DNA of 64,000 nucleotides, taken from assembly GCF_900112765.1 (NCBI RefSeq), contig NZ_FOMZ01000001.1, positions 372,001-436,000 of the forward strand. Direction: 5' to 3'. The translations under genes were made by a program, and so were the position numbers. Positions 56,493-64,000 of this stretch are shown in pieces (the stretch's first letter is position 1; every line of letters starts with the position of its first letter). The stretch is from Actinopolyspora alba. Its GTDB lineage: Bacteria; Actinomycetota; Actinomycetes; Mycobacteriales; Pseudonocardiaceae. The notes beneath the pieces are model-generated. The model was given only the letters and a program-made list of their open reading frames with translations. It ran no database searches and was not told where the DNA came from.

Positions 56493-56574
56493 CGCAAAGT
56501 AGTAAATCACGAAGCATACTGGTAGACGCTTGACTTTGCGACGCAAAGTAAGTGAAACTTTGCGCCACAAAGTT
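56493..56574. promoter_or_regulatory. Tandem ACTTTGCG palindromes at the ABC operon promoter
   Basis: Perfect dyad ACTTTGCG-A-CGCAAAGT (56533-56549), second dyad AACTTTG-CGCCA-CAAAGTT (56556-56574) and half-site CGCAAAGT (56493-56500). TTGACT (56530-56535) overlaps the first dyad, so binding would block the promoter. The operon's own winged-helix protein (57268) or the PadR protein is the likely ligand. Confidence 0.7.
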
Positions 56575-56593
56575 CGGATACAGGGGGCAGGAA

Positions 56594-57271
56594 ATGAGCG
56601 AGGAACACACCTCCGGCACCTCGACTCCGTCACCGGCGGAGATGCTGGCCATCACCGAGCGGCAGCAGCAACGCGCAGAGCGAGCCCTCGACATCAACCC
56701 CGGACTGCTGTTCGGCGTGTGGGGCGCGGCATGGGTACTGGGATTCGGCGAGCTGTACCTGACCATCGGGGACGATCCGGTACTGCTCGTCCCCCTCTGG
56801 CAAGCACTGGGAATCTTCTTCGGATGCCTGGGTGTGGCGGGCTTCATCACCGTCTGGCACCTCGCGAGCAGCCTGCGCGGCCTGCGCGGCCCCACGCAGA
56901 AGTCCGGGGCGATGCACGGCTGGTCCTGGACGCTGGGCTTCGTCGGGCTGGGGGCGCTGATCGCCGCCACCTCGCGGATGGGCATCTCCGATGACGTCTA
57001 CGCCATGCTCTGGGCCAGCGGCTCCGGCCTGCTGGTGGGAGTGCTCTACCTCAGCGGCGGCGCGCTGACCGGGAGCTGGACGCAGTACGGCGTGGGGCTG
57101 TGGATCCTGGCGATCAACGCGGCCGGAGCATTCACCGGCATCCCGAACCACTACCTGGTCATGTCGCTGGCGGGCGGCGGTGGTTTTCTGGTGGCAGGAA
57201 CGGTGCTGACGCTGCGTGCTCGCGCGAAACCGTCCCCCAGTCACGAACGCCTGCCCGGAGAACCGGAATGA
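56594..57271 (+). CDS. Six- to seven-helix membrane protein, first gene of ABC operon
   Basis: A 225-residue protein from ATG 56594. A polar N-terminus (to about 40) is followed by hydrophobic helices. No catalytic motif or known family was recognised. The stop overlaps the next ATG (ATGA). Because it is co-transcribed with a regulator and an ABC pair, it may be a sensor or accessory membrane subunit of that exporter. Confidence 0.75.
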   Translation: MSEEHTSGTSTPSPAEMLAITERQQQRAERALDINPGLLFGVWGAAWVLGFGELYLTIGDDPVLLVPLWQALGIFFGCLGVAGFITVWHLASSLRGLRGPTQKSGAMHGWSWTLGFVGLGALIAATSRMGISDDVYAMLWASGSGLLVGVLYLSGGALTGSWTQYGVGLWILAINAAGAFTGIPNHYLVMSLAGGGGFLVAGTVLTLRARAKPSPSHERLPGEPE

Positions 57272-57588
57272 ACCCTGCCGACGTCCGACTCGATCCGGTC
57301 ATCCACGCCCAGGCCAGGCTGCGGGTGATGACCACTCTCGCGGCACTGCCCACCGAGGACAGGATCGCTTTCGGCCGGCTGCGGGAACTGCTGGACATGA
57401 CGCCGGGAAACCTGATCACTCACCTGCGCAAGCTCGACGAGGCGGGCTACACCGACAGCACCAAGACGGGCCCAGGTCGCGGCACCACCTACGTGTACCT
57501 CACCGAAGCGGGGCGCACGGCCTTCGACCAGTACATGCGGCAACTGCGGGCTCTGTTGGAACCGGTCACCGACGAGGGGGACTCTTGA
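57268..57588 (+). CDS. Winged-helix (MarR/HTH_34-like) regulator
   Basis: A 106-residue protein. LDPVIHAQARLRVMTTLAAL, FGRLRELLDMTPGNLITHLR and GRGTTYVYLTEAGRTAFDQY form a compact winged helix. It overlaps both neighbours by four bases. It probably autoregulates the operon through the ACTTTGCG palindromes. Confidence 0.88.
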   Translation: MNPADVRLDPVIHAQARLRVMTTLAALPTEDRIAFGRLRELLDMTPGNLITHLRKLDEAGYTDSTKTGPGRGTTYVYLTEAGRTAFDQYMRQLRALLEPVTDEGDS

Positions 57589-58490
57589 CCCGATACCAAG
57601 CACGTGCCGTCGGCTTGTCACGCCGATTCGGTTCGCTGCACGCGCTGGACAACATCGACCTCGACATCTCTCCCGGAGAGTTCCTGGGACTGCTGGGCCC
57701 CAACGGAGCGGGCAAGACCACCCTGCTGAGCCTGCTCACCGGCCTGCGTTCTCCCGGTGCGGGCCGCGTCGAGCTGTTCGGTGGTGATCCCCGCCAACCG
57801 CGCAACCGCGAACGGCTGGGAACCACCCCGCAGGAAACCGGCCTGCCGGACACACTGCGCGTGGGCGAGATCGTGGAGTTCGTCGCCAAGCACTACCCGG
57901 AACCGCTACCGGTCGGTGAACTGCTGGAGCAGTTCGGACTCAGCGAACTCGCACGCAGGCAGGCCGGTTCGCTGTCCGGCGGACAGCAACGACGGTTGAG
58001 CGTGGCGCTGGCCTTCGTGGGCGATCCCGCCCTGGTGGTGCTCGACGAGCCGACCACCGGGCTGGACGTGGCCGCGCGCGACTCGCTGTGGGACGCGCTG
58101 CGCCATCACCATCAGCGCGGAACGACACTGCTGTTGACCAGCCACTACCTCGCCGAGATAGAGGCCCTGGCCGAGCGGATCGTGGTGATGGACCGCGGCA
58201 GGGTGCTGGCCGACGGGCCGCAGCGGGAGATCAAGTCACGGGTGCACACCCGGACCGTGACCGTGCGGGGAACGAACCTGCCGGAGCTGCCGGGGGTGGT
58301 GCGCTCCGAACTCGCCGACGGAGCGCATCGACTGTTCACCCGCGACTCCGACCAGCTGGTCCGCGACCTGGTGCGCAGCGGAGCGGACTTCGAGGACCTG
58401 ACCGTGACAGGGGCTTCGCTGGAGGAAGCGTTCACCGCGCTGACCGCCGAGGCGAACCCGATCGACGAGCACGCCGGGGGAAGAGCATGA
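57585..58490 (+). CDS. ABC transporter ATP-binding protein
   Basis: A 301-residue protein starting at TTG 57585, with GAGGGGG six bases upstream, overlapping the previous stop (TTGA). LLGPNGAGKTTLLSLLTGL (Walker A), GSLSGGQQRRLSVALAF (signature) and LVVLDEPTTGLDVAARD (Walker B). The C-terminal extension after about 215 resembles drug-exporter ATPases of the CcmA/NatA kind. It pairs with the ABC-2 permease next door. Confidence 0.94.
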   Translation: MTRYQARAVGLSRRFGSLHALDNIDLDISPGEFLGLLGPNGAGKTTLLSLLTGLRSPGAGRVELFGGDPRQPRNRERLGTTPQETGLPDTLRVGEIVEFVAKHYPEPLPVGELLEQFGLSELARRQAGSLSGGQQRRLSVALAFVGDPALVVLDEPTTGLDVAARDSLWDALRHHHQRGTTLLLTSHYLAEIEALAERIVVMDRGRVLADGPQREIKSRVHTRTVTVRGTNLPELPGVVRSELADGAHRLFTRDSDQLVRDLVRSGADFEDLTVTGASLEEAFTALTAEANPIDEHAGGRA

Positions 58491-59230
58491 GCGCCGTCCT
58501 GCTGTACACGCGGTACCAGTTCCGCGAAACGATCCGGATCCCGATGGCCGCGCTGGGTACCCTCGCGTTTCCCACGCTGTTCATGTTGCTGTTCGTCGTC
58601 TCCAACCGCTCCGTCTCCGGCAACGCCGTGGCGGCCACCGAAGCGGCGGGGCAGATGTCGATGTTCGCGGTGATCAGTGCTTTCGTGTTCAACCTCGGCG
58701 CCGGGGTCGCCGAGGACCGCGCCAAGGCATGGCACAGCTACCTGCGGACGCTGCCCACCGGCCCGCTGGCGCAGCTCGGCGGCAGGTTGTGCAACGCGCT
58801 GTGCTTCGCACTGCTGTCGCTGATACCGGTGGGGCTCACGGCGGTGCTGTTCACGGCGGCGGAGGCTTCGGTGGTCGAGGTGGGCACGACGGTGTTCGCA
58901 CTGGTCCTCGCGGGCGTACCGTTCGCCTTCCTCGGGCTCGCGGTTGGGTACTCCATGCCGCTCAAGGCGGCCATCCCCACTGTCCAGCTGACACTTTTCC
59001 CACTGGCGTTCGCGGGTGGCCTGTTCCTGCCGCCGAGCGTGTTCCCGGACTGGCTGGACAGGATCTCGACGGTACTTCCGACCAGGGCCGCCCGCGAGCT
59101 CGTACTCGGCGCGCTGACCGGAGGCGGGCCGCCGCTGACCGCGTTGGGCATCGCTGTGGGCTGGACGGCCGCGCTCGGTGCGCTGGCGGTGTTCACCTTC
59201 CGACGCGACGAGGGCAGGCGGTTCCGCTGA
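58487..59230 (+). CDS. ABC-2 type permease
   Basis: A 247-residue protein with six predicted helices. SAVLLYTRYQFRETIRIPMA at the start and PLAFAGGLFLPPSVFPDWLD near the C-terminus are typical of ABC-2 exporters. It overlaps the ATPase gene by ATGA. The exported compound is unknown. Antibiotic or lipid export is usual for the class. Confidence 0.9.
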   Translation: MSAVLLYTRYQFRETIRIPMAALGTLAFPTLFMLLFVVSNRSVSGNAVAATEAAGQMSMFAVISAFVFNLGAGVAEDRAKAWHSYLRTLPTGPLAQLGGRLCNALCFALLSLIPVGLTAVLFTAAEASVVEVGTTVFALVLAGVPFAFLGLAVGYSMPLKAAIPTVQLTLFPLAFAGGLFLPPSVFPDWLDRISTVLPTRAARELVLGALTGGGPPLTALGIAVGWTAALGALAVFTFRRDEGRRFR

Positions 59231-59244
59231 ACCGGATCCGCTTA

Positions 59245-59299
59245 CCGCCCACCCGGGTGCGTAAATTTCCCGCGAAATCGCCGCGCCCCGGGTGGGCGG
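59245..59299. terminator. Terminator with nested family A palindrome
   Basis: CCGCCCACCCGGG (59245-59257) pairs perfectly with CCCGGGTGGGCGG (59287-59299). The loop contains the family A core ATTTCCCGCGAAAT (59265-59278). It lies between convergent genes. Confidence 0.82.
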
Positions 59300-59309
59300 T
59301 TCGGTGGGT

Positions 59310-59891
59310 TCAGCGGATCTGCCAGTCCAGTCTGCCGTCCTCGGTCACCGTCGGCCTGCTGTAACCGGCGGAACCGCCCTCGGTCAGCGCGCGGTGCACG
59401 TCGGCCAGCATCGAGGCCAGATCGGCCCACAGCGGTGGGCCGACACGGCTCATCTCCTGTTCCCACTCCAGTACACAGCCGCGTAACGGCCCGGGACGCA
59501 GGTCCACCACCAGTTCGTCGGCGAAGCCGTCACCCGCGATCGGAATCCAGGCCGGATGGAAGCTGCTTCCCGCCGAACCGGCGTAGTAGTCGCAGGCGGG
59601 TCGGTGCCACTTGGCCGCCCAGGTCTCACGAAACTCGCACCAGACCCGCCACGCTCCCGAGGCGCCGTAGGGCGTGTAGAACGGCGGCAGCACATCGGTC
59701 AACGATCCGGATTCGGTTCCACCGCAGCAGGACCACCACTCCTTGAGCTGCTGGGGAAGCGTGAGCTCGAACTCCGATTCGAACGCGGCCATGTCCGGGG
59801 GCGGTAGTGCCTGCTTGAGTTCGGAGGCGGTCGTCGGCGCGTACTCGGCGAGCCAAAGTGTGATTTTGGTCCACAGCAGCGTGACATCCAT
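59310..59891 (-). CDS. SMI1/KNR4-family protein
   Basis: A 193-residue protein. LPPPDMAAFESEFELTLPQQ, LKEWWSCCGG, FHPAWIPIAGDGFADELVVD and VLEWEQEMS are the SMI1/KNR4 fold hallmarks. In bacteria such proteins are often immunity proteins against polymorphic toxins, but no toxin gene is adjacent. Some act as housekeeping regulators. It lies alone between convergent ABC permease and a 450-bp gene-free stretch. Confidence 0.85.
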   Translation of the reverse strand: MDVTLLWTKITLWLAEYAPTTASELKQALPPPDMAAFESEFELTLPQQLKEWWSCCGGTESGSLTDVLPPFYTPYGASGAWRVWCEFRETWAAKWHRPACDYYAGSAGSSFHPAWIPIAGDGFADELVVDLRPGPLRGCVLEWEQEMSRVGPPLWADLASMLADVHRALTEGGSAGYSRPTVTEDGRLDWQIR

Positions 59892-60342
59892 TCACCTCAT
59901 GATCGGCGCGGAAACCGCTGAACGGTACCGCCAACCGTGAGGTGGGGACGGTCCGTTCGGCGTGTTCGATCACGGTCGAACCGACCGCCCGATGCGGGAA
60001 GGAGTGTTGGGCCGAGCGGTTCCACGGTTCCACCGCCCGGAGGAGAGCGGGCGGTCACTACCCGAGGTCTCCGCACCCCGGAACGAGAGCCGGCCGGAGG
60101 TTCCGCCGAGAGCCCCCGACAACCCGATCGGAAAACCTCGATGAGGTAGCTTGGGGTTCCTTGCTTCGATGCGTCCCCGGCTCGGGAGCTCGGTGCGCCG
60201 AGCGTTCGGGCACCACCAGGGCGAGCCATTGAACAGGGGCTCCGGTGCGAGTCGGCTACACACGGTACGACACCGTATCGGCAATCGAACCCCCATCCAG
60301 TAGGCTTCGGCAGCGTCCGCTTCGGCGACCGGAGGTAGCAAG
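59892..60342. other. Gene-free interval with a family B half copy
   Basis: Apart from the repeat at 60058-60146 nothing certain is seen. The right part should hold the promoter of the acidic protein gene. Confidence 0.6.
60058..60146 (+). repeat. Family B element, 3' half copy plus tail
   Basis: CTACCCGAGGTCTCCGCACC, then ACGAGAGCCGG and GGAGGTTCCGCCGAG, then the tail CGACAACCCGATCGGAAAA shared with 5579-5663. No clear pairing 5' arm is seen. Confidence 0.6.
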
Positions 60343-61599
60343 ATGGCGCAGGACATCGTCCCGATCGAGCTCGGGCTGCCGCAGGGCGATCTGGTCACCC
60401 TCTGGGCTCCCCGATGGCGCGAGGAAGGCGAGGAGTGGGAGGCCTTCCTCGGCCACGAAGAGAATCTGTACGCGTTTTCCGACCCGGCACACCTGGCCGC
60501 CTTCGTGCGATCCGGCGCGGCCAACGACCTGGACGATCATCCGGCCTGGCACGTGGTACCCGCCCTCTCGGCCGTCGACCTCAGCCCGGACGAGGACCAT
60601 CAGTACGACCTGGTCGGTGTTCCGGAACTCATCGCCGAGCCCCCGGACACCTGGACCATCAACGAGCTCTCCGAGATCGTCGAGATGGCGCGTTCGCTGG
60701 CCGAGGTCTGCGAACTCGACACGGTCACCGAGGTGCTGCAGGACGCCGAGGGATTCGATCTGCTCGGTGAGGGCACCCTGCCGTTCAGCGGCAAGGAGGG
60801 GCAACGGCGCTGGAACCGGATCTGCCGCGTGGTGGCCGACCGGTGGGACGAGCTGCTGGACGCGATCGACGGTGTCGTGACGAGTCCCGAAGTGGATGCC
60901 ACCGCCGTTTCCGAGGCCGAGAACGAGCTGGCCGAGGAGCTACCGGACGAGGAGGACGTCGAATCGGACTCGGCCGCGGAATCCGACCACGAGGAGTCCG
61001 AGGAGACCGAGGACAGCGGGGACGCCGAGGACGACGAGCGGGAAGAGGGCTTCTGGCGCGAGATCGGTATCGATCCGATCAAGATCGTCACCGGTGGCCG
61101 CGAGTACTACTCACTACGCTGCTTCCTGGGTGAGGACCCGGTCTTTCTCGGCTCGGACGGCAGCATCGACGCCTGCACCTCGCCGAGGGCGCTGGCGCGC
61201 TACCTGGCCGAGGACAAAGTGGACAACACCGATCTGGCGCGGGTCGCGACGTGGCAGACGGTCAAGAACGCGGCCACCGCGGGTGAGCTGGAGATCGACG
61301 TCGAGCCGGACAACACCTACGTGCTGAGCGGACTGGACGACGACCTGGCCGAGGGACCGTCCGAGATAGATCCGAACCAGCTCGACCTGGCCGAGGAGCT
61401 GCTGACCGACGCTGCCTCCTGGGCCGGGGACGAGAGCGTGGAGAACGCGCTGGGGTCCTCGGAACGCCTGGGTTGGATGCTGTCCTACGTGCTGCGCCCC
61501 GATCCGAACCGGCTGCCCCCCACCCCACCGTTCGACCAGGAGGTGGCCGCGTGGCGCGAATTGGTGGAGAACTTCGAGGCTAGACTGCGGGTGCACTGA
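60343..61599 (+). CDS. Conserved-looking acidic protein of unknown function
   Basis: A 418-residue protein. ATG 60343 has GGAGG nine bases upstream. Two similar-looking folded parts (YAFSDPAHLAAFVRSG at about 45-60 and CTSPRALARYLAED at about 278-291) flank a very acidic low-complexity linker at about 190-235 (EELPDEEDVESDSAAESDHE). The C-terminal part is also acidic. There is no signal peptide or membrane helix. No family is assigned. The two F/L-A-x-Y/F-V/L segments suggest an internal duplication. Confidence 0.75.
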   Translation: MAQDIVPIELGLPQGDLVTLWAPRWREEGEEWEAFLGHEENLYAFSDPAHLAAFVRSGAANDLDDHPAWHVVPALSAVDLSPDEDHQYDLVGVPELIAEPPDTWTINELSEIVEMARSLAEVCELDTVTEVLQDAEGFDLLGEGTLPFSGKEGQRRWNRICRVVADRWDELLDAIDGVVTSPEVDATAVSEAENELAEELPDEEDVESDSAAESDHEESEETEDSGDAEDDEREEGFWREIGIDPIKIVTGGREYYSLRCFLGEDPVFLGSDGSIDACTSPRALARYLAEDKVDNTDLARVATWQTVKNAATAGELEIDVEPDNTYVLSGLDDDLAEGPSEIDPNQLDLAEELLTDAASWAGDESVENALGSSERLGWMLSYVLRPDPNRLPPTPPFDQEVAAWRELVENFEARLRVH

Positions 61600-62167
61600 G
61601 CGGAGTTCGCCGACCCGTTCGCCCGTGGCGCGGTTGTCGAGGTCTCCCACCGGTTCTCGCTCCGAGGAACCGGTGGTGAGTGGACACCCGCGCCACCGGG
61701 TTCCCCGATCGTTGGAGTGCACCGCGGGCGAACCCGCGGCGGTGCGAGGACCGGCGTGCTCGTCCCGTCGCCGGAAGGTGGCGGGGGCACGCGCCTCGCT
61801 CGGCGAACGACTCCAACCACACGAACGACTCCGCGCCATACTTTCGGGACGGCGACCCGGTTCACCATCAGCTCGTCGGGACCGCTTGTTCGCTCTGCTG
61901 TTGAGCCCGCGACCACTTTCGTGCAAGAATCGATCACGCTGCGCGATCACAGCTCGTCGGAGATGTCGGGACAGGGGATCGTACAGCGCGAATCGGGTTC
62001 ACGATCGCCCTGGCGGAAAGCCGCGAAACTGGCGCAATTACTCCGTTCGAGGGAACAATCGCCACCGTATTCGTGGAAAATGCCGGGGGGCGTATGCCCA
62101 ACGGACCCCCTACTCGCTACGCTCCAATAGTCCTCTCCCTCCCCCTCGACGAAGGACGACCTTTGCC
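61600..62167. other. Gene-free interval before the coiled-coil gene
   Basis: It holds the hairpin above. Open frames here are Arg/Thr/Pro-rich and lack ribosome sites, so none is called. The promoter of the downstream gene probably lies between 61950 and 62130. Confidence 0.55.
61647..61676. terminator. Terminator hairpin after the acidic protein gene, possible family B relic
   Basis: CCACCGGTTC (61647-61656) pairs perfectly with GAACCGGTGG (61667-61676) around a ten-base loop. Read on the minus strand, GGAGCGAGAACCGGTGGGAG resembles the family B 3' half, so this may be a shortened copy. Confidence 0.7.
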
Positions 62168-63358
62168 GTGAACGAGAACAGCCAAGACACGGTGTCGTTC
62201 GACCGTATGCGGAACATGCTGACGCGGGCAGCGGAGATCCGCGAAAGCGAACAGCAGCAGATCTTCGACGCTCTCGACGAGATCAACGCCCGGATGTCGC
62301 CGCTGGAGTCCCTCGGCTCCGTACGCAAACGGCTGTCCGAGCTGCCGGATCGCACCGAAGTCAGCGTGCTCGCCGAACGACTCGACGAGGCACTGTCCAA
62401 ACTGGAAGCCCAGGAGAACGCGATCTCCGGCCTGAACAGCCAGGTCGAAGGTCTCGCCGACAAGCTGGCCAAGCCGTTCGCGCAACTGGACGGCAGGCTG
62501 GACGGCATGGCGGGACGTTTCGACGGCGTCACGGGCCGCATGGACGGTCTGGAGGACAAGCTCTCCCACGTCCACAATCGACTCGAAGAGCTGGGTCAGC
62601 ACCTGGACCAGCAGGACACCCGCCTGCAGGAGGTTCCCGGCTCGGTCCAGGAACCGCTCAGGGAGCGTCTCGACCAGATGGAGACCAGCCTGCGCGGTCG
62701 GTTCGCCGAGATCGACGAGGGTGTCCACGAACACCTCGACGGCACCAGGGAATCGTTGCAGCGCTCGGTGAGCGACGCGGCCCAGGAAGTCCGCAACGGC
62801 ATCGGCGAGACCCTGTCCGAGAACGCCGAGAAGGTCAACGGCAAGCTCGACGCGCTCGCGGAGCGTCCGGCGGTCGACCCGACCGAGCGCCTGCAACAGC
62901 TCGCCGACCGACTGGAATCGCTGGCGAGCCGACTGGACCAGGTGTCCGGCCGGATCGACTCGGTCGAGGAGAACGTCAACACTCGCCTCGACTCCGTCGA
63001 GAGCGGTGTCACCGAACGGATCGGCGACGTCGGCAGCACCCTCGGCGAGGACCTCTCGCAGCTGCGGGGCACCCTCTCCGAGCGTCCGGACTCGGAATCG
63101 CTGGACTCGCTGGTGCGCAACGCCAACGAGGAGAGCGAGCGCAAGCACGCCGGCCAGCTGGACGAGGCCATGGCCACCTTCGCCGAACTGATCCTCGGCG
63201 GCGGTGCCCCCTCGAACAACAACGCGGTCTCGCCACCGACGACGCTGCCCCGGCAGCAGCAGCAGCGTCGCAGTCGCTCCAAGAGCGCCAAGCGCGACTC
63301 GGACAAGGCGAGCGGTTCGGACGAGCTGGACGACGACTACACGGCCGACAGCGCCTGA
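62168..63358 (+). CDS. Long coiled-coil protein
   Basis: A 396-residue protein starting at GTG 62168, with AAGGA upstream. Heptad-rich helices run from about residue 10 to 345 (LTRAAEIRESEQQQIFDALD, LADKLAKPFAQLDGRLDGMA, LESLASRLDQVSGRIDSVEE), with repeating xLDG and RLDxxE units. The C-terminal 40 residues are basic/acidic and polar, with QQQQRRSRSKSAKRDSD. There is no membrane segment. It resembles cytoskeletal or apolipoprotein-like rods. A structural or scaffold role, for example in polar growth, is a guess. Confidence 0.8.
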   Translation: MNENSQDTVSFDRMRNMLTRAAEIRESEQQQIFDALDEINARMSPLESLGSVRKRLSELPDRTEVSVLAERLDEALSKLEAQENAISGLNSQVEGLADKLAKPFAQLDGRLDGMAGRFDGVTGRMDGLEDKLSHVHNRLEELGQHLDQQDTRLQEVPGSVQEPLRERLDQMETSLRGRFAEIDEGVHEHLDGTRESLQRSVSDAAQEVRNGIGETLSENAEKVNGKLDALAERPAVDPTERLQQLADRLESLASRLDQVSGRIDSVEENVNTRLDSVESGVTERIGDVGSTLGEDLSQLRGTLSERPDSESLDSLVRNANEESERKHAGQLDEAMATFAELILGGGAPSNNNAVSPPTTLPRQQQQRRSRSKSAKRDSDKASGSDELDDDYTADSA

Positions 63359-63512
63359 TCGCACGCGAGTACCGACTTCCGCCGGAGCACGCACCGGGCA
63401 GCCCCGTGGCATGCCGCAGGAGCGCCGCTCCGGCGATGTCGGCACAGTGAACGGGGATCGACGGGGACCACACGGTGTGGCGCCCAGCGGGTCGGAAGCG
63501 GCCCCTCGGGTG

Positions 63513-64000
63513 TCACACCGCCACGTCGGAACCGGTCACGCGCTCCAGCACCACCGGCTCGGTCCGGACCTCACCTTGGGTGATCTCGTAAGCACCGTGC
63601 AGTCGACGTGACGCGTCCTCGATCGTGCCCGGCTCGTCGGTGTGCAGTTCGAACAACGGCTCGCCCCCGGACACCCGGTCACCGGGTTTGGCCAGGCAAC
63701 GTACGCCCGCGGCGTGCCGCACCTCGTCCTCCTTACGTGCCCGGCCCGCACCCAGCAGCCACGCGGCGGCACCGACCGCACGGGCGTCCAGCGTGGCGAG
63801 ATTTCCGCTCTGCGGCGCGCGCAACGTGTGCACGTGCGCGGCGACGGGAAGGTCCGCGTCGGGATCACCGCCCTGCGCGGCGACGAGAGCACGCCACTTC
63901 TCGTACGCCGCCCCGGACGCCAGCACTCCGGCTGGATCCACATCGGACATGCCGCTGCTCGCCAACATCTCGCGGGCAAGCGCGAGCGTGAGCTCGGTGA
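63513..64000 (-). CDS. deoA: Thymidine (pyrimidine-nucleoside) phosphorylase, C-terminal part
   Basis: The frame is open to the window edge, and 162 codons are visible. LTLALAREMLASSG, KWRALVAAQGGDPDADLP, VGAAAWLLGAGRARKEDEVR, GVRCLAKPGDRVSGGEPLFE and LHTDEPGTIEDA match the C-terminal domain of the DeoA/Pdp family. It splits thymidine or deoxyuridine with phosphate to deoxyribose 1-phosphate, upstream of DeoC in the salvage route. The N-terminal catalytic part lies outside the window. Confidence 0.9.
   Translation of the reverse strand, partial: TELTLALAREMLASSGMSDVDPAGVLASGAAYEKWRALVAAQGGDPDADLPVAAHVHTLRAPQSGNLATLDARAVGAAAWLLGAGRARKEDEVRHAAGVRCLAKPGDRVSGGEPLFELHTDEPGTIEDASRRLHGAYEITQGEVRTEPVVLERVTGSDVAV

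Noticed and set aside
61717-62130. 137-codon frame before the coiled-coil gene
   Set aside because: Arg/Thr-rich composition, no ribosome site, overlaps the likely promoter region.

Overview
The window is high-GC DNA with the gene content of a filamentous actinomycete. A Pseudonocardiales member such as Actinopolyspora or Saccharopolyspora is likely. This is inferred from the rpf–rsmA–ispE and tRNA-Gln–glmU–prs–ctc–pth neighbourhoods, an EspG-like protein, XRE/DUF397 pairs, many GTG and TTG starts and type I-E CRISPR repeats. The genus is a guess.

Layout. 0.5-7.7 kb: two paralogous MltB-like transglycosylases around a RIO-type kinase, then MazG, a SurA-like lipoprotein and an EspG-like protein. 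7.8-11.9 kb: an accessory patch with two nearly identical CRISPR leaders. One leads a four-repeat array and the other a single repeat. Each is followed by a terminator hairpin and a DUF397 gene, and no cas gene is present. 12-17 kb: a lipid/glycerol group (lipid kinase, AGPS-like FAD oxidase, TetR, GlpD). 17-24.7 kb: MerR/MFS pair, mfd, PQQ-type sugar dehydrogenase, thioesterase. 24.9-26.9 kb: TetR and acyl desaturase with a tandem operator. 27.2-35.2 kb: tRNA-Gln, GGDEF protein, glmU, prs, a variant Nramp carrier, ctc, pth. 35.5-41.8 kb: two unknown exported/membrane proteins, FAAL-type ligase, ABC-F ATPase, ispE. 41.9-44.9 kb: metNIQ behind a SAM riboswitch, lying between ispE and rsmA. 45-52 kb: rsmA, rpfB-like, a short rpf, tatD, metG. 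52-55.4 kb: deoC with a split ALDH16-like pair. 55.5-59.2 kb: PadR/HAAS pair and a four-gene ABC operon with overlapping genes behind tandem palindromes. 59.3-64 kb: SMI1/KNR4 protein, acidic protein, coiled-coil protein, start-truncated deoA.

Genes that work together: MetNIQ imports methionine under SAM control and metG charges tRNA. DeoC and DeoA belong to deoxynucleoside catabolism. GlmU, the transglycosylases and the Rpf proteins make and remodel peptidoglycan. The desaturase, FAAL, thioesterase, lipid kinase, AGPS-like oxidase and GlpD act on lipids and glycerol phosphate.

The most unusual non-coding content is two dispersed intergenic repeat families. Family A is a palindrome, ATTTC(N4)GAAAT, with 18 copies found by eye, 14 of them in same-orientation pairs 44-58 bp apart. 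Family B is an element of about 50 nt. Two copies fold into long three-part hairpins whose stems differ in sequence but keep pairing. The CRISPR-DUF397 duplication and family B are the best candidates for undescribed biology here.
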